Counted from the first letter of the stretch, positions 1 through 9,701 are shown. The stretch is 60,488 nt of DNA from Bacteroides ilei (GCF_900128495.1 NZ_LT635801.1:1906735-1967222); one strand, 5' to 3'. Made by a program: numbers and translations. The notes: generated by a model from the letters alone, not told the origin.

Positions 1-6
1 GAACTT

Positions 7-1557
7 ATGAGAAAGCAGCTTGAGGCAAAAGACGAGGTGAACATGATGCTGGCAAATGAGATATCCAATCTCAGGCTTCAGCTTGAGGACAGCAGGAAAC
101 ATCGTTTCGGCCGTACCTCCGAGCAAAGAAGGCTGCTGAACAACCGTAACATTGACAAGTCTGCGATGGAGAAGTCCGAGTATGACGGCTCTGATAAGAA
201 AGATGATAATAATAAGGCAGATGGTAACGGTACTGGCAGCAATACCTCTTCCGGTAACGTACCTGCACAGAACTGCAGGCCTTCAAGGAAAAAGGAAACA
301 GCTCCCCGTGCAGAAAAGACCAGGCTGAAGGTGGATAAGGTAGTTGTTCATGAAATAGAAGATTATTACCAACTCCCGGATGGTGCAAGGCTTATGAACC
401 GTAACGGAATGGCTGATGTGTGGGAATACAGGGTCATAGAACATGTAAGGGCTCATAATGTGGAGCATGTGTACAAGGTGGCGAGGGTAAAGCTTGCCGA
501 CGGCACTTTCACAAGCACGATGGAGCATCCGCTGAAAAACCTTGGAGGAATCTTCTCTCCTGAACTGCTTGCCCGCCTGCTTTGTCTGAAATATGACTTC
601 AGCATGCCTGAAAATAGACAGATAAGGCTGCTTGCAAGAGAAGGTATCCATATAAGCAACACCACGCTGAACAGCTATATCCATAACGGAATCGCCAAAC
701 TAAAGGAATTTATCGGAGATGCATTCAAGGAGTTTGTACAGAGGGCAAAATACCTTATGGTTGATGAGACTACCGAACTCGTTGGAGTTGAAACACCGGA
801 AGGTAAGGCTTACAGGAGAAAGTACTTATGGGCTTTCTTTGCAAAGCATATAAAGATGGTCTATTATCACTATAACAACGGCAGCAGGTCTTCCGATACG
901 GCAAAGTCGTTCCTGGAATATTTTATGGGAACCATATCCACTGACGGATATACGGTTTACAGGATGTTTGACGGAGAAGCCTCAAAGGTGCTTCACATAG
1001 GATGCTGGACGCACTGCAGGAGGTTGTGGGTTGATGCCTTGCCTTCAGACAGGACGGCGATGGACATAATAAATCCTATCGGTGATATGTTCAGAAATGA
1101 AGACCTGTTCCGTATGATGAAACTCAGCGGCGAGCAGATTAAGGAAAAAAGACTTAAGCTTACGGGACCGATTCTTGAGCGTATCCATCATAAGGTGGTC
1201 ATGATGATGCAAGATACCAAAATCATGGCAAACGAACTGATGAGAAAGGCCGTGAACTATACGTTAAACCAGTGGAAGTCCCTGAGAAATATCCTCAAGG
1301 ACGGTTCGGCGGAAATATCGAACAACCTCTGTGAGCAAAGGATGAAACCTGTAAAGCTGCTGCTCAAGAACTGCATGAATATAGGAAGTGAGGCAGCCGC
1401 AGAAAACTCGGCATTCATCTTCTCTCTGATAGAAAGCTGCAAACTTAATGACATAGATCCTCAGGATTACCTGAAGCACTTGTTTGAATGTATTCTTCAT
1501 GGTAATAACTGCGACAAGAAGGCTCTTCTGCCATGTTTTTATAAACCGGAATGTTAA
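7..1557 (+). CDS. IS66 family transposase (large subunit, TnpC-type)
   Basis: This is the DDE transposase of an IS66-type element, which cuts and rejoins the element's ends. At 516 residues it has the usual family length. The N-terminal 45 residues form a predicted coiled coil of Leu, Glu and Arg ending in the IS66-typical HRFGRTSEQ stretch. The centre carries YLMVDETT and STDGYTVY, which look like the two catalytic Asp positions. The SNNLCEQRMKPVK stretch near residue 440 supplies the catalytic Glu. The ATG used lies 7 bases from the window edge, so an earlier in-frame start outside the window is possible. No frameshift or internal stop is visible, so the gene looks intact. The neighbouring genes are ordinary chromosomal ones, so this is probably a simple IS insertion. 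Confidence 0.93.
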   Translation: MRKQLEAKDEVNMMLANEISNLRLQLEDSRKHRFGRTSEQRRLLNNRNIDKSAMEKSEYDGSDKKDDNNKADGNGTGSNTSSGNVPAQNCRPSRKKETAPRAEKTRLKVDKVVVHEIEDYYQLPDGARLMNRNGMADVWEYRVIEHVRAHNVEHVYKVARVKLADGTFTSTMEHPLKNLGGIFSPELLARLLCLKYDFSMPENRQIRLLAREGIHISNTTLNSYIHNGIAKLKEFIGDAFKEFVQRAKYLMVDETTELVGVETPEGKAYRRKYLWAFFAKHIKMVYYHYNNGSRSSDTAKSFLEYFMGTISTDGYTVYRMFDGEASKVLHIGCWTHCRRLWVDALPSDRTAMDIINPIGDMFRNEDLFRMMKLSGEQIKEKRLKLTGPILERIHHKVVMMMQDTKIMANELMRKAVNYTLNQWKSLRNILKDGSAEISNNLCEQRMKPVKLLLKNCMNIGSEAAAENSAFIFSLIESCKLNDIDPQDYLKHLFECILHGNNCDKKALLPCFYKPEC

Positions 1558-1586
1558 AACAAAAATATTTTCTTACGGACTTTTTT

Positions 1587-1617
1587 ATTTTATCGGCTGA
1601 AAAACAGCCGATAAAAT
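1587..1617 (+). terminator. Perfect hairpin after the IS66 transposase
   Basis: A perfect 13-base inverted repeat (ATTTTATCGGCTG and its complement) surrounds a loop of five A. It begins 30 bases after the transposase stop codon. The run of T precedes the stem and only a short AT stretch follows, so it could end transcription from either side, or be part of the element's end. Confidence 0.6.
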
Positions 1618-2205
1618 TGTCGTGGCGGAATATAGAATGGTTACATTTCCAACTACCTTTTCCTGTTCTCTGTTATGTTCTTCAAAGACTTCAAACAGGC
1701 TGGCTCTTTTCTTTGAGTGATTCTACCTTATCAAAATAAGCGTCACGTAATAGTTCTGCTGTGATGATAAAACCTCTGTCTAACAATTTTGCTTCTTTCT
1801 GATTTCGATAGGAGCTTTACCACTCTTTCTTGTTTTACTTTCTCTTATGGAAAAGAGAATAGAAAAAAATTTCTTACCATAGTTTAATCATTTAAAATTA
1901 GACATTAGGAAGTCCTTTTAAATATGATATATCTTTCTGTGTATTAGATAGATGAACCGAATTTTGTGACCACTTTTGAAAAAATGGGAAAATGGTCGCA
2001 AATTGGTCACAAAATATTCTCTTTTCAGCCCATTTTCAAGGATAATCAGCCACTTTTAACCTTAGAAAAACAAGCCTGTTTCAAGCGATATTTAGCTTTA
2101 ATTTCAGCTTCAATTTCAGCATCCATTCACAACGATTTATAAGAAGCACAACAGATGAAAAGTGAGGGAGATCTATTATTTCTCTATGCAGCACGGATAA
2201 AATAA
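1618..2205. other. Gene-poor stretch right of the IS66 element
   Basis: I see no credible gene here. The open frames are short, AT-rich and lack similarity to anything I recognise; the 62-codon frame that begins at the transposase stop runs through the hairpin and looks accidental. The only clear structure is the inverted repeat at 1961-2015, described separately. The stretch may hold the unseen right end of the IS66 element or debris from earlier insertions. Confidence 0.5.
1961..2015. repeat. 12-base inverted repeat with nested inner repeat
   Basis: ATTTTGTGACCA at 1961-1972 is the exact complement of TGGTCACAAAAT at 2004-2015. Inside it, GACC-TTTT and AAAA-GGTC form a second, competing pairing, so the TGACCA/TGGTC motif occurs three times in 55 bases. 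It could be a protein-binding site, a small element end or an RNA hairpin; no neighbouring gene explains it. Confidence 0.5.
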
Positions 2206-2238
2206 AAATCCCCATAACTCAGAGAGTTACAGGGATTT
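2206..2238 (-). terminator. Rho-independent terminator of the GGGtGRT operon
   Basis: Read on the minus strand, AAATCCC and GTAACTC pair with GAGTTA and GGGGATTT around a three-base loop, followed by TTATTTT. It lies 12 bases after the stop codon of the GGGtGRT gene. Confidence 0.85.
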
Positions 2239-2250
2239 ATCAAGTATAAA

Positions 2251-3261
2251 TTACTTATTCAAAGCCAAAGCTACGTTAACAGCGCAAGCTACTGTACATC
2301 CTACCATCGGGTTGTTACCGATACCCAGGAATCCCATCATTTCTACGTGAGCAGGAACTGATGAAGAACCAGCGAACTGTGCGTCTGAGTGCATACGGCC
2401 CATAGTATCTGTCATACCGTAAGAAGCAGGACCTGCAGCCATGTTATCCGGGTGAAGTGTACGACCTGTACCACCACCTGATGCTACTGAGAAGTAAGGC
2501 TTACCGGCAAGAACACGTTCTTTCTTGTAAGTACCTGCAACCGGATGCTGGAAACGAGTCGGGTTAGTAGAGTTACCTGTGATAGATACATCTACATTTT
2601 CATGCCACATGATGGCAACACCTTCACGTACATCATCGGCACCGTAGCATTTTACTTTAGCACGAGGACCGTCTGAATACGGAGTTTCTTTTACAATGTG
2701 CAATTCGCCTGTGAAGTAGTCGAACTTAGTCTGAACGTAAGTAAATCCGTTGATACGAGAGATGATCATGGCAGCATCTTTACCCAGACCGTTCAGGATG
2801 CAACGCAACGGGTTCTTACGAACCTTGTTTGCCATTTCGGCAATCTTGATGGCACCTTCTGCGGCAGCGAATGATTCGTGACCTGCCAAGAAAGCGAAGC
2901 ACTGAGTTTCTTCACGGAGCAGACGGGCTGCCAGGTTACCGTGACCCAAACCTACTTTACGGTCATCGGCTACTGAACCCGGAATACAGAATGACTGCAA
3001 ACCGATACCGATAGCTTCTGCAGCGTCGGCAGCGTTCTTACAGCCTTTCTTCAGAGCGATAGCGCAACCTACTACGTATGCCCATTTAGCATTCTCGAAG
3101 CAGATACCTTGAGTTTCCTGACAAGTCAGATACGGATCAAGGCCGGCTGCGTCACAGATTGCATTAGCTTCTTCAATGTCTTTGATACCGTTTTCATTCA
3201 ATGCAGCCAAAATCTGCTTGATACGACGGTCCTGACTTTCAAACTGTACTGGTCTAATCAT
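2251..3261 (-). CDS. GGGtGRT family protein
   Basis: This 336-residue protein carries the signature that names its family, GGGTGRT, at about residues 263-269. The family is known from anaerobic bacteria and has no firmly established activity. The gene follows the NifU-like scaffold gene with a 17-base gap and the two share one promoter and one terminator, so they almost certainly form a two-gene operon. Its Cys residues are scattered (for example DAAGLDPYLTCQE and VGCTVACAV near the C-terminus) and could serve an Fe-S cluster. That fits the partner gene but is inference. There is no signal peptide or membrane segment, so the protein should be cytoplasmic. Confidence 0.85.
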   Translation of the reverse strand: MIRPVQFESQDRRIKQILAALNENGIKDIEEANAICDAAGLDPYLTCQETQGICFENAKWAYVVGCAIALKKGCKNAADAAEAIGIGLQSFCIPGSVADDRKVGLGHGNLAARLLREETQCFAFLAGHESFAAAEGAIKIAEMANKVRKNPLRCILNGLGKDAAMIISRINGFTYVQTKFDYFTGELHIVKETPYSDGPRAKVKCYGADDVREGVAIMWHENVDVSITGNSTNPTRFQHPVAGTYKKERVLAGKPYFSVASGGGTGRTLHPDNMAAGPASYGMTDTMGRMHSDAQFAGSSSVPAHVEMMGFLGIGNNPMVGCTVACAVNVALALNK

Positions 3262-3278
3262 AATCTGTGTCCTCCTTA

Positions 3279-3980
3279 TTATTCTTTACGTGGGTCAATA
3301 TATTTAACTGCGCCTTGTTCGGGTTTGAAGCGTCCGTAGGTACCGGTAACAGCTTTCAATGCTTCGTTTGCATCTACACCCTTCTTGATCTGTTCCATGA
3401 ACTTACCCATGTGAACAAATTCGTAACCGATTACCTGGTTGTCTTTATCCAAGGCCATACGAGTGATGTAACCTTCAGTCAGTTCCAGATAACGGGTACC
3501 TTTTGCTTTTGTACCGTACAATGTACCTGTCTGGCTACGGAGTCCTTTACCAAGGTCTTCCAGACCTGCACCGATCATCAGACCACCTTCTGAGAAAGCT
3601 GACTGAGTACGGCCATATACAATCTGCAGGAACAGTTCACGCATTGCGGTGTTGATGGCATCGCAAACCAAGTCTGTATTCAGTGCTTCCAGAATAGTCT
3701 TTCCCGGCAGGATTTCAGAAGCCATAGCGGCTGAGTGAGTCATACCTGAGCAACCGATTGTTTCTACCAGACATTCTTCAATAACACCTTCCTTGACGTT
3801 CAAAGTCAATTTGCAGGCACCTTGCTGTGGAGCACACCATCCCACACCATGAGTTAAGCCTGAAATGTCTTTGATTTCTTTTGCTTGAATCCATTTTCCT
3901 TCTTCAGGAATTGGGGCAGGACCGTGGTTTGGTCCTTTAGCAACACAACACATGTGTTCAACTTCATGTGAATAAATCAT
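3279..3980 (-). CDS. NifU/IscU-like iron-sulfur cluster assembly scaffold partner of GGGtGRT
   Basis: This 233-residue cytoplasmic protein resembles the scaffold proteins that build Fe-S clusters. The visible hallmarks are a GCSGMTHSAA motif near residue 77, which matches the glycine-cysteine ligand region of IscU/NifU, plus Cys residues in GVGWCAPQQGACK and LVCDAIN. The N-terminus is also Cys-rich (HMCCVAK). It is the first gene of the operon with the GGGtGRT gene. In databases such proteins are usually annotated as iron-sulfur cluster assembly scaffold, but they are longer than IscU (about 130 residues) and the C-terminal half has no motif I recognise. A dedicated role with GGGtGRT, rather than general cluster supply, is the likelier reading. 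Confidence 0.75.
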   Translation of the reverse strand: MIYSHEVEHMCCVAKGPNHGPAPIPEEGKWIQAKEIKDISGLTHGVGWCAPQQGACKLTLNVKEGVIEECLVETIGCSGMTHSAAMASEILPGKTILEALNTDLVCDAINTAMRELFLQIVYGRTQSAFSEGGLMIGAGLEDLGKGLRSQTGTLYGTKAKGTRYLELTEGYITRMALDKDNQVIGYEFVHMGKFMEQIKKGVDANEALKAVTGTYGRFKPEQGAVKYIDPRKE

Positions 3981-4061
3981 ATTCTTTACGTTTTATTGAG
4001 TAATAAAAAATAAGTATATCTCAATTGGACAATTATGGAATTTCTTCCTTAATTCCGACCG

Positions 4062-4069
4062 CAAAGTTA
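4062..4069 (-). promoter_or_regulatory. Bacteroidetes-type -7 element for the Fe-S scaffold operon
   Basis: The minus strand reads TAACTTTG, matching TAnnTTTG, about 80 bases before the scaffold gene start. A weak -33 match (TTGC) lies 18 bases further upstream. Confidence 0.6.
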
Positions 4070-4198
4070 GCCTTTTTATTTAGTTCTGCAATCCCTAAAA
4101 ACTAACTTTTTGCGCCTTTTTAAATATATTTTTATGGAAATTTCTCTAATTGTAAAGTCGGTATGACAAAATGTTTTTTCACATTATAAAATAAACAT

Positions 4199-4206
4199 TA
4201 TCTTTG
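4199..4206 (+). promoter_or_regulatory. Bacteroidetes-type -7 element for the DUF4375 gene
   Basis: TATCTTTG matches TAnnTTTG. A T-rich -33 region lies 19 bases upstream at 4176-4179, and the start codon follows 59 bases downstream. With the minus-strand element at 4062-4069 this makes a divergent promoter region. Confidence 0.65.
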
Positions 4207-4265
4207 CATCGCTTTTCAAGAATTAGGGGTATATACCTATATTTTATTAACCAGAAACAGGTAGC

Positions 4266-4778
4266 ATGAGTGAAACGAAAATCATCGTAAAGGATGAAGA
4301 TTTGAGAAAGGGTGCCGAAGCCGGGATGGACGGTTTCCTGCAGGTATTTATCGATAAGTACCTGGAAGTGACGGGGGGTGTAGTCAATGCCGCAACCATG
4401 CCGTTGCTCAACGGTTACCAGCATACGCTGCTGGGATATCATTTTTTCCGTGAGGAAGTGTTCGATGGGGGATTCGTACAGCTGATCCAGAACGGATACG
4501 GACCGTATATTTTCGACAATCCTTTCGCCAAGGCCATGCGCCTGTTCGGGGCCAAGGAATTCTCGAAACTGATTTATGAGGCTAAGAAGATATATGATGC
4601 ACATCGTGCCGATCTTGAAAAGGAGTGTACCGACGATGAATTCATGGCCATGTACGAGCAGTATGAAGCCTTTGATGACTTGGAGGAAGCCTATATGGAT
4701 ATGGAAGAGGAGGTGACAGCACAGATTGCCGGGTATGTAGACGAACATCTGGATCAGTTTGCCGAAATATCTGAATAA
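4266..4778 (+). CDS. DUF4375 (DMP19-like) domain protein
   Basis: A 170-residue acidic cytoplasmic protein. The segment with LNGYQHTLLGYHFFREEVFDGGFVQ and the following NGYG...FDNPFA pattern is typical of DUF4375, a fold shared with DMP19, a neisserial DNA-mimic protein. The C-terminal third (ECTDDEF to QFAEISE) is highly rich in Asp and Glu, which fits DNA mimicry, but this is only an analogy. The gene has its own promoter and is followed after about 100 bases by a NigD-like lipoprotein gene. No function is established. Confidence 0.7.
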   Translation: MSETKIIVKDEDLRKGAEAGMDGFLQVFIDKYLEVTGGVVNAATMPLLNGYQHTLLGYHFFREEVFDGGFVQLIQNGYGPYIFDNPFAKAMRLFGAKEFSKLIYEAKKIYDAHRADLEKECTDDEFMAMYEQYEAFDDLEEAYMDMEEEVTAQIAGYVDEHLDQFAEISE

Positions 4779-4874
4779 ATGTTAAAATGAATCTTGTGGT
4801 GCAGTGTTTTCACATTCTTTGCATTTAAACACCGAGGAAACATAAAAATGAATAATTTATATTATAATTGTATT

Positions 4875-5687
4875 ATGAAAACATCTTTCTTTAAAGTTTG
4901 TCTGGCTGCTTTGTTGGCTGTGTTCAGTTTAAGCTCTTGTCTGGAATCGAACGATGACGGTACCAGATCAACTTATGGCTTTTTCAAGCCGGTTTCATTG
5001 ATGGGGTATTCCTATTATGTGGATGCGTCCGGATTCAAGTACGTACCAACCGCTACGTCTTCTACTTCAACCACTACTCCTTCCTATGCATCCGATCTGG
5101 TTCTGCTCCAGTTCTCTTATAATGCGAACAACCTGACCATGGAGTCGACTTCACTGGATATCACGTTGCTGGCCAGTCCGTATTATGTCCGGGCTCTGGA
5201 ATATGTGTCGGAAGCCGAAACGGAAGATAACAAGGCTCTTTCAATTTATAATATAGAAGGTCTGGGACTTTGGGGTACCGATTACCTGATTCTCCCGATT
5301 TCTACCCGTGTGCATAAGAGCACGACGAACGATACGTTTGAAACGGAAGCTGCCAACCATCATTTTGAACTGTATATGGATGAGGAAGGCTCGTCCGACA
5401 ACCAGAATGTGTTGAGATTGAAGTTGAGGTATACAATCGATGATGTGACGGCCGATGATGAAGATAAACTGAAAGAATATACTACATATTATAGTGACTA
5501 TATGAGCTGTGATATCCGTCGGGCCGTATATGATTACCAGGTGTTGAATGGTGGTGACTATCCGGAAAAGATTGAAGTCAGCTATCAGATGTCTCAGGCG
5601 GGAGCTGTTACTGGCGCTGATAAAGGTATAAAGAGTAGCGTTTCTGTCCTTTATCCGAAAAAGGATGAAACGACCGACCAGCAGTAA
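4875..5687 (+). CDS. NigD-like lipoprotein
   Basis: The 270-residue product starts with a lipoprotein signal peptide (MKTSFFKVCLAALLAVFSLS) ending in the lipobox SLSSC, so the mature protein should be anchored by its Cys at about residue 21. The ATG at 4875 is chosen over an upstream in-frame GTG at 4794 because it places the signal peptide at the N-terminus. The rest is Ser/Thr-rich beta-type sequence like the NigD family of Bacteroidetes, which has an N-terminal OB-like domain and a C-terminal beta-sandwich and is named after a bacteriocin-associated gene. No bacteriocin or immunity gene is adjacent. A strong terminator follows, so it is probably transcribed alone or with the DUF4375 gene. 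Confidence 0.72.
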   Translation: MKTSFFKVCLAALLAVFSLSSCLESNDDGTRSTYGFFKPVSLMGYSYYVDASGFKYVPTATSSTSTTTPSYASDLVLLQFSYNANNLTMESTSLDITLLASPYYVRALEYVSEAETEDNKALSIYNIEGLGLWGTDYLILPISTRVHKSTTNDTFETEAANHHFELYMDEEGSSDNQNVLRLKLRYTIDDVTADDEDKLKEYTTYYSDYMSCDIRRAVYDYQVLNGGDYPEKIEVSYQMSQAGAVTGADKGIKSSVSVLYPKKDETTDQQ

Positions 5688-5718
5688 TCGGAAAATCTGA
5701 CATTCATGCAATAATCGG

Positions 5719-5759
5719 AAAGCCGACTGGCCTAATTTTATGGCCGGGCGGCTTTTTTT
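5719..5759 (+). terminator. Rho-independent terminator after the NigD-like gene
   Basis: AAAGCCG and GGCC pair with GGCC and CGGCTTT around a short AT loop, and the stem runs into seven T. It begins 31 bases after the stop codon. Confidence 0.9.
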
Positions 5760-5793
5760 GTGTTATTTTTCCACTTATTCGGCTTTTCTTTTG

Positions 5794-5801
5794 TACATTT
5801 G
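5794..5801 (+). promoter_or_regulatory. Bacteroidetes-type -7 element for YIP1-smpB
   Basis: TACATTTG matches TAnnTTTG and lies 40 bases before the TTG start of the YIP1 gene. The T-rich -33 region upstream is less well placed. Confidence 0.6.
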
Positions 5802-5840
5802 CGGTTCGTGAAAAGATAGTGTAAACAAATAAGGTAAAAA

Positions 5841-6410
5841 TTGAATTACAAGGATTTATTTCAACAGGTATGGGCTCTGTTGTCGTCTCCCGGTAAGGCG
5901 TGGGCTGAAATCAGTGATAGAGGTGCCGGGCGTGAAATCATGCCCGATTTTGTTTATCCGCTTATCGGCCTGTGTGGCCTCGCCGAGTTTGTAGGGGCCT
6001 TTATCGGGGAAGATATTTCGCCCGATGTGTTCCAGATAGCCTTGACCCGGTGCTGTGCGCTGGCAGTGGCTTTGTTCGGGGGCTTTTTCCTTTCCACTTA
6101 TCTGCTTTACAAGTGTAGCAGGCTGCTGGCAGGTACCCGGCTTCCGTACGACGCTCTGATGGTATTGGTAGGATATTCGATGGTTGTCAAGTTGGCGGTC
6201 GATATCGTTTCGGCCTTTGTGGCGATTGACCTGATCGGCTTTATCCTGCAGATATATACCGTGGTGATTGTGTTTGAAGGGTCGAGACGCTGGCTGAAGA
6301 TATCCGATGACAGGGTGGGAGGCTTTACAGTTGCCGCTACGGTGGCTGTACTGCTGTGTCCGTTCGTGATAGAGTTTATTTTTAACAAGTTTTCTGTAAT
6401 ATTGAGCTGA
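5841..6410 (+). CDS. YIP1 family integral membrane protein
   Basis: A 189-residue protein with about five predicted membrane segments, among them [58 protein letters not shown] and [18 protein letters not shown]. The short amphipathic N-terminus ([20 protein letters not shown]) with a helix-SSP-x-x-W pattern is typical of bacterial YIP1-domain proteins, whose function is unknown. The start is TTG; there is no in-frame ATG ahead of the conserved N-terminus, and the promoter lies 40 bases upstream. Its stop overlaps the smpB start (TGATG), so the two are translationally coupled. Confidence 0.75.
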   Translation: MNYKDLFQQVWALLSSPGKAWAEISDRGAGREIMPDFVYPLIGLCGLAEFVGAFIGEDISPDVFQIALTRCCALAVALFGGFFLSTYLLYKCSRLLAGTRLPYDALMVLVGYSMVVKLAVDIVSAFVAIDLIGFILQIYTVVIVFEGSRRWLKISDDRVGGFTVAATVAVLLCPFVIEFIFNKFSVILS

Positions 6411-6868
6411 TGAAACCGAATGCAAGCAATATAAACATAAAGAACAAACGTGCGTCGTTCGACTACGAGTTTATCGATACTTATACGGCGGGTATTGTCC
6501 TTACCGGTACGGAAATCAAGTCCATACGCCAAGGTAAGGCCAGTCTGGTCGATACTTTCTGCTACTTTTCGAAAGGGGAGCTGTGGGTGAAGAACATGCA
6601 TATAGCCGAGTATTTCTACGGTTCGTATAACAACCACCTGGCACGCCGCGACCGGAAGCTGCTGCTTACCAAAAAGGAGTTGCGCAAACTGGAGCGGGGA
6701 ATCCGTGAAACGGGATTCACCATTGTTCCCACCCGTTTGTTTATCAATGAGAAGGGGCTGGCCAAAGTGGTGATAGCCCTGGCGAAAGGTAAGAAGCAGT
6801 ACGACAAGCGTGAAGCTTTGAAGGAGAAAGACGACAAACGCATGATGGACCGGATGTTCAAGCATTGA
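6410..6868 (+). CDS. smpB: SsrA-binding protein
   Basis: SmpB binds tmRNA and brings it to stalled ribosomes for trans-translation. The 152-residue product has the family's usual length and landmarks. These are [10 protein letters not shown] near the N-terminus, the [10 protein letters not shown] core motif, [25 protein letters not shown], and the basic tail with [15 protein letters not shown], which folds in the mRNA channel of the ribosome. It overlaps the YIP1 stop codon by one base, and the methionine synthase gene follows after 76 bases. The tmRNA gene itself is not in this window. Confidence 0.97.
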   Translation: MKPNASNINIKNKRASFDYEFIDTYTAGIVLTGTEIKSIRQGKASLVDTFCYFSKGELWVKNMHIAEYFYGSYNNHLARRDRKLLLTKKELRKLERGIRETGFTIVPTRLFINEKGLAKVVIALAKGKKQYDKREALKEKDDKRMMDRMFKH

Positions 6869-6944
6869 TTCCGGTTCCTTCTATTTTTTATTCATTCCTG
6901 CTTTGTGTAGCGGGATTCTTGGTCATTTAGTTATACCCCGAATT

Positions 6945-9701
6945 ATGCAGTCAAAATCAATACAGCAGCTGATACAGGAGAGAATCCTGGTGCTTGACGG
7001 TGCCATGGGCACAATGATCCAGCAGTATCACCTTTCGGAAGCCGATTTCCGTGGAGAGCGTTTCAAGGATGTTCCGGGACAGCAGAAAGGCAATAATGAT
7101 TTGTTGTGCCTTACGCGGCCCGACGTGATTGAAGAGATTCACCGGAAGTATCTGGAAGCCGGTGCCGATATCATCGAGACCAATACGTTCAATTCGACCA
7201 CCGTTTCGATGGCTGATTATCACATGCAGCCTTATTGCCGTGAAATCAATCTGGCGGCAGCACGCCTGGCCCGTAAGGTGGCCGATGAATATACGTCAGG
7301 GAATCCCGAAAAGCCCCGGTTTGTGGCGGGATCGGTAGGTCCTACCAACAAGACGTGCTCCATGAGTCCCGACGTGAACAATCCGGCTTTCCGTGCCTTG
7401 ACTTTCGATGGTCTGCTGGCAGCCTACAAAGAACAGATGGAGGCTCTGCTGGAAGGGGGCGTAGACACGATTCTGATAGAGACTATCTTCGATACTCTGA
7501 ATGCAAAAGCGGCTATTCTGGCCGCAGAGCAGTCGATGGAAAAGACAGGACGCAAGGTACCGCTGATGCTTTCGGTCACAGTATCGGATGTGGCGGGACG
7601 TACCTTGTCGGGACAGACGCTGGATGCCATTCTGGCTTCCGTACAGCATGCCGATATTTTTTCTGTCGGTCTGAACTGCTCATTCGGAGCAAAACAGTTG
7701 AAACCTTTCCTGGAACAGCTGGCACGCCGCGCTCCTTATTATATCAGCGCCTATCCGAATGCCGGGTTGCCCAATAGCCTGGGCCAGTATGACCAGACAC
7801 CGGAACAGATGGCCATGGAGGTGAAGGAGTATGTCGATGAGGGGCTGGTCAACATCATAGGCGGTTGCTGTGGTACTACGGAAGAGTATATAGCCCGTTA
7901 TCAGGATCTTATTGCGGGTAAGAAGCCGCATGTTCCGGCTCCCCGGCCTGAGTATATGTGGCTGTCGGGTCTGGAACTGCTGGAAGTGACTCCCGAAATC
8001 AATTTCGTGAACGTGGGTGAACGCTGTAACGTGGCGGGATCGCGCAAGTTCCTGCGGCTTATCAACGAGAAGAAATACGATGAGGCGCTTTCCATCGCCC
8101 GCAAACAGGTGGAAGACGGGGCGCAGATTATCGACGTAAATATGGACGACGGTCTGCTGGATGCAGCACAGGAGATGACGACGTTCCTGAACCTGGTGGC
8201 TTCCGAACCCGACATCGCCCGGGTACCGGTTATGATCGATTCCTCGAAGTGGGAGGTGATTGAAGCCGGACTGAAGTGTGTGCAGGGCAAGTGTATCGTC
8301 AATTCCATTTCCCTGAAAGAGGGGGAAGAGGTCTTTGTGGCGCATGCCCGTGCCGTAAGGCAGTATGGTGCTGCGGTCATTGTCATGGCTTTCGATGAGA
8401 AAGGTCAGGCAGATACATACGAGCGGAAGATAGAGGTGTGCAGCCGTGCCTATCGGATTCTCACGGAAAAGGTGGGTTTCCGTCCGCAGGATATCATTTT
8501 CGACCCGAATGTGCTGGCTGTCGCCACGGGTATCGAGGAGCATAACAATTATGCGGTCGATTTCATCAAGGCTGCCGGATGGATCCGGAAGAATCTGCCG
8601 GGAGCACACGTGAGCGGAGGGGTAAGTAACCTGTCTTTCTCCTTCCGTGGCAACAATTATATCCGTGAGGCGATGCATGCGGTGTTTCTCTACTATGCCA
8701 TCCGTGAAGGGATGGATATGGGAATTGTCAATCCGGGTACATCGGTGCTCTATACCGATATTCCGGCCGACGTGCTGGAGCGGATTGAGGATGTGGTGCT
8801 GAACCGCCGTCCGGATGCAGCCGAGCGTCTGATAGAGATTGCCGAGAAACTGAAGGCGGAGAAGGAAGGGAATTCCGGACAGGATACGGCGGCCTCACAT
8901 CTGACCTGGCGTGAGGGGACTACCGTAGAAGAACGTCTGCAATATGCGCTGGTCAAAGGTCTGGGCGATTATCTGGATGATGACCTGCATGAGGCGCTGG
9001 CGAAATATCCCAATGCGGTGAGTATCATCGAAGGTCCGCTCATGGCGGGCATGAACCATGTGGGCGACTTGTTCGGTTCGGGCAAGATGTTCCTGCCGCA
9101 GGTGGTGAAGACTGCACGTACCATGAAGAAGGCGGTGGCCATTCTCCAGCCTTATATCGAGGCGGAAAAGAAGGAAGGGGCTACATCGGCCGGGAAGGTC
9201 CTGGTGGCCACGGTCAAAGGTGATGTGCATGACATCGGTAAAAACATCGTATCGGTAGTGATGGCCTGCAACAATTATGAGATTATTGATTTGGGTGTGA
9301 TGGTGCCTGCCGAGAAGATTGTGGAGACTGCCATCCGTGAAAAGGTGGATATCGTAGGGCTGAGCGGTCTGATCACTCCTTCGCTGGAGGAGATGGTTCA
9401 TGTGGTTTCCGAGATGGAACGTGCCGGACTCGATATTCCGGTCATGATAGGCGGTGCCACTACATCGAAGCTGCATACTGCCTTGAAGATTGCTCCGGTC
9501 TACCATGCTCCGGTAGTCTATATGAAGGATGCTTCGTTGAATGCCCCTGTAGCGGCCCGGCTGATGAATCCGGAATCGCGCCGTGTGTTGGCCGGTGAAC
9601 TGGACAAGGAATACCGTGAGCTGCGTGAAAAAAACAGAGACAGGCAGGTAAAGACCGTTTCCCTCAAGGAAGCGCAGGAAAACAGGCTGAAATTGTTCTG
9701 A
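6945..9701 (+). CDS. metH: Cobalamin-dependent methionine synthase without activation domain
   Basis: The enzyme moves a methyl group from 5-methyltetrahydrofolate to homocysteine through cobalamin. Domains in order: homocysteine methyltransferase with [11 protein letters not shown] and zinc-ligand cysteines in GLNCSFG and GGCCGTT (residues about 1-330), pterin-binding (about 345-610), and cap plus B12-binding with DVHDIG (His as lower cobalt ligand), SGL and GGATTS (about 650-890). The protein stops at residue 918, just after the B12 domain. E. coli MetH has about 1,227 residues and a C-terminal AdoMet-binding domain that reactivates oxidised cobalamin; that domain is absent here. The start at 6945 is chosen because MQSKSIQQL leads directly into the conserved domain. 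I see no cobalamin riboswitch in the 76-base gap upstream. Confidence 0.95.
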   Translation: MQSKSIQQLIQERILVLDGAMGTMIQQYHLSEADFRGERFKDVPGQQKGNNDLLCLTRPDVIEEIHRKYLEAGADIIETNTFNSTTVSMADYHMQPYCREINLAAARLARKVADEYTSGNPEKPRFVAGSVGPTNKTCSMSPDVNNPAFRALTFDGLLAAYKEQMEALLEGGVDTILIETIFDTLNAKAAILAAEQSMEKTGRKVPLMLSVTVSDVAGRTLSGQTLDAILASVQHADIFSVGLNCSFGAKQLKPFLEQLARRAPYYISAYPNAGLPNSLGQYDQTPEQMAMEVKEYVDEGLVNIIGGCCGTTEEYIARYQDLIAGKKPHVPAPRPEYMWLSGLELLEVTPEINFVNVGERCNVAGSRKFLRLINEKKYDEALSIARKQVEDGAQIIDVNMDDGLLDAAQEMTTFLNLVASEPDIARVPVMIDSSKWEVIEAGLKCVQGKCIVNSISLKEGEEVFVAHARAVRQYGAAVIVMAFDEKGQADTYERKIEVCSRAYRILTEKVGFRPQDIIFDPNVLAVATGIEEHNNYAVDFIKAAGWIRKNLPGAHVSGGVSNLSFSFRGNNYIREAMHAVFLYYAIREGMDMGIVNPGTSVLYTDIPADVLERIEDVVLNRRPDAAERLIEIAEKLKAEKEGNSGQDTAASHLTWREGTTVEERLQYALVKGLGDYLDDDLHEALAKYPNAVSIIEGPLMAGMNHVGDLFGSGKMFLPQVVKTARTMKKAVAILQPYIEAEKKEGATSAGKVLVATVKGDVHDIGKNIVSVVMACNNYEIIDLGVMVPAEKIVETAIREKVDIVGLSGLITPSLEEMVHVVSEMERAGLDIPVMIGGATTSKLHTALKIAPVYHAPVVYMKDASLNAPVAARLMNPESRRVLAGELDKEYRELREKNRDRQVKTVSLKEAQENRLKLF

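Larger units (their letters stand above)
1..1617 (+). mobile_element. IS66-family insertion sequence, 3' part
   Basis: The window opens inside or just before the large transposase gene of an IS66-type element. IS66 elements normally carry tnpA and tnpB upstream of the large gene, and those would lie left of the window. I could not identify the terminal inverted repeat or a target duplication on the right side, so the right boundary given here is only the end of the terminator-like hairpin after the gene. Confidence 0.6.

Noticed and set aside
6869..6944. A cobalamin riboswitch before metH
   Set aside because: The gap is 76 bases, too short for that class, and I find no B12-box-like sequence.
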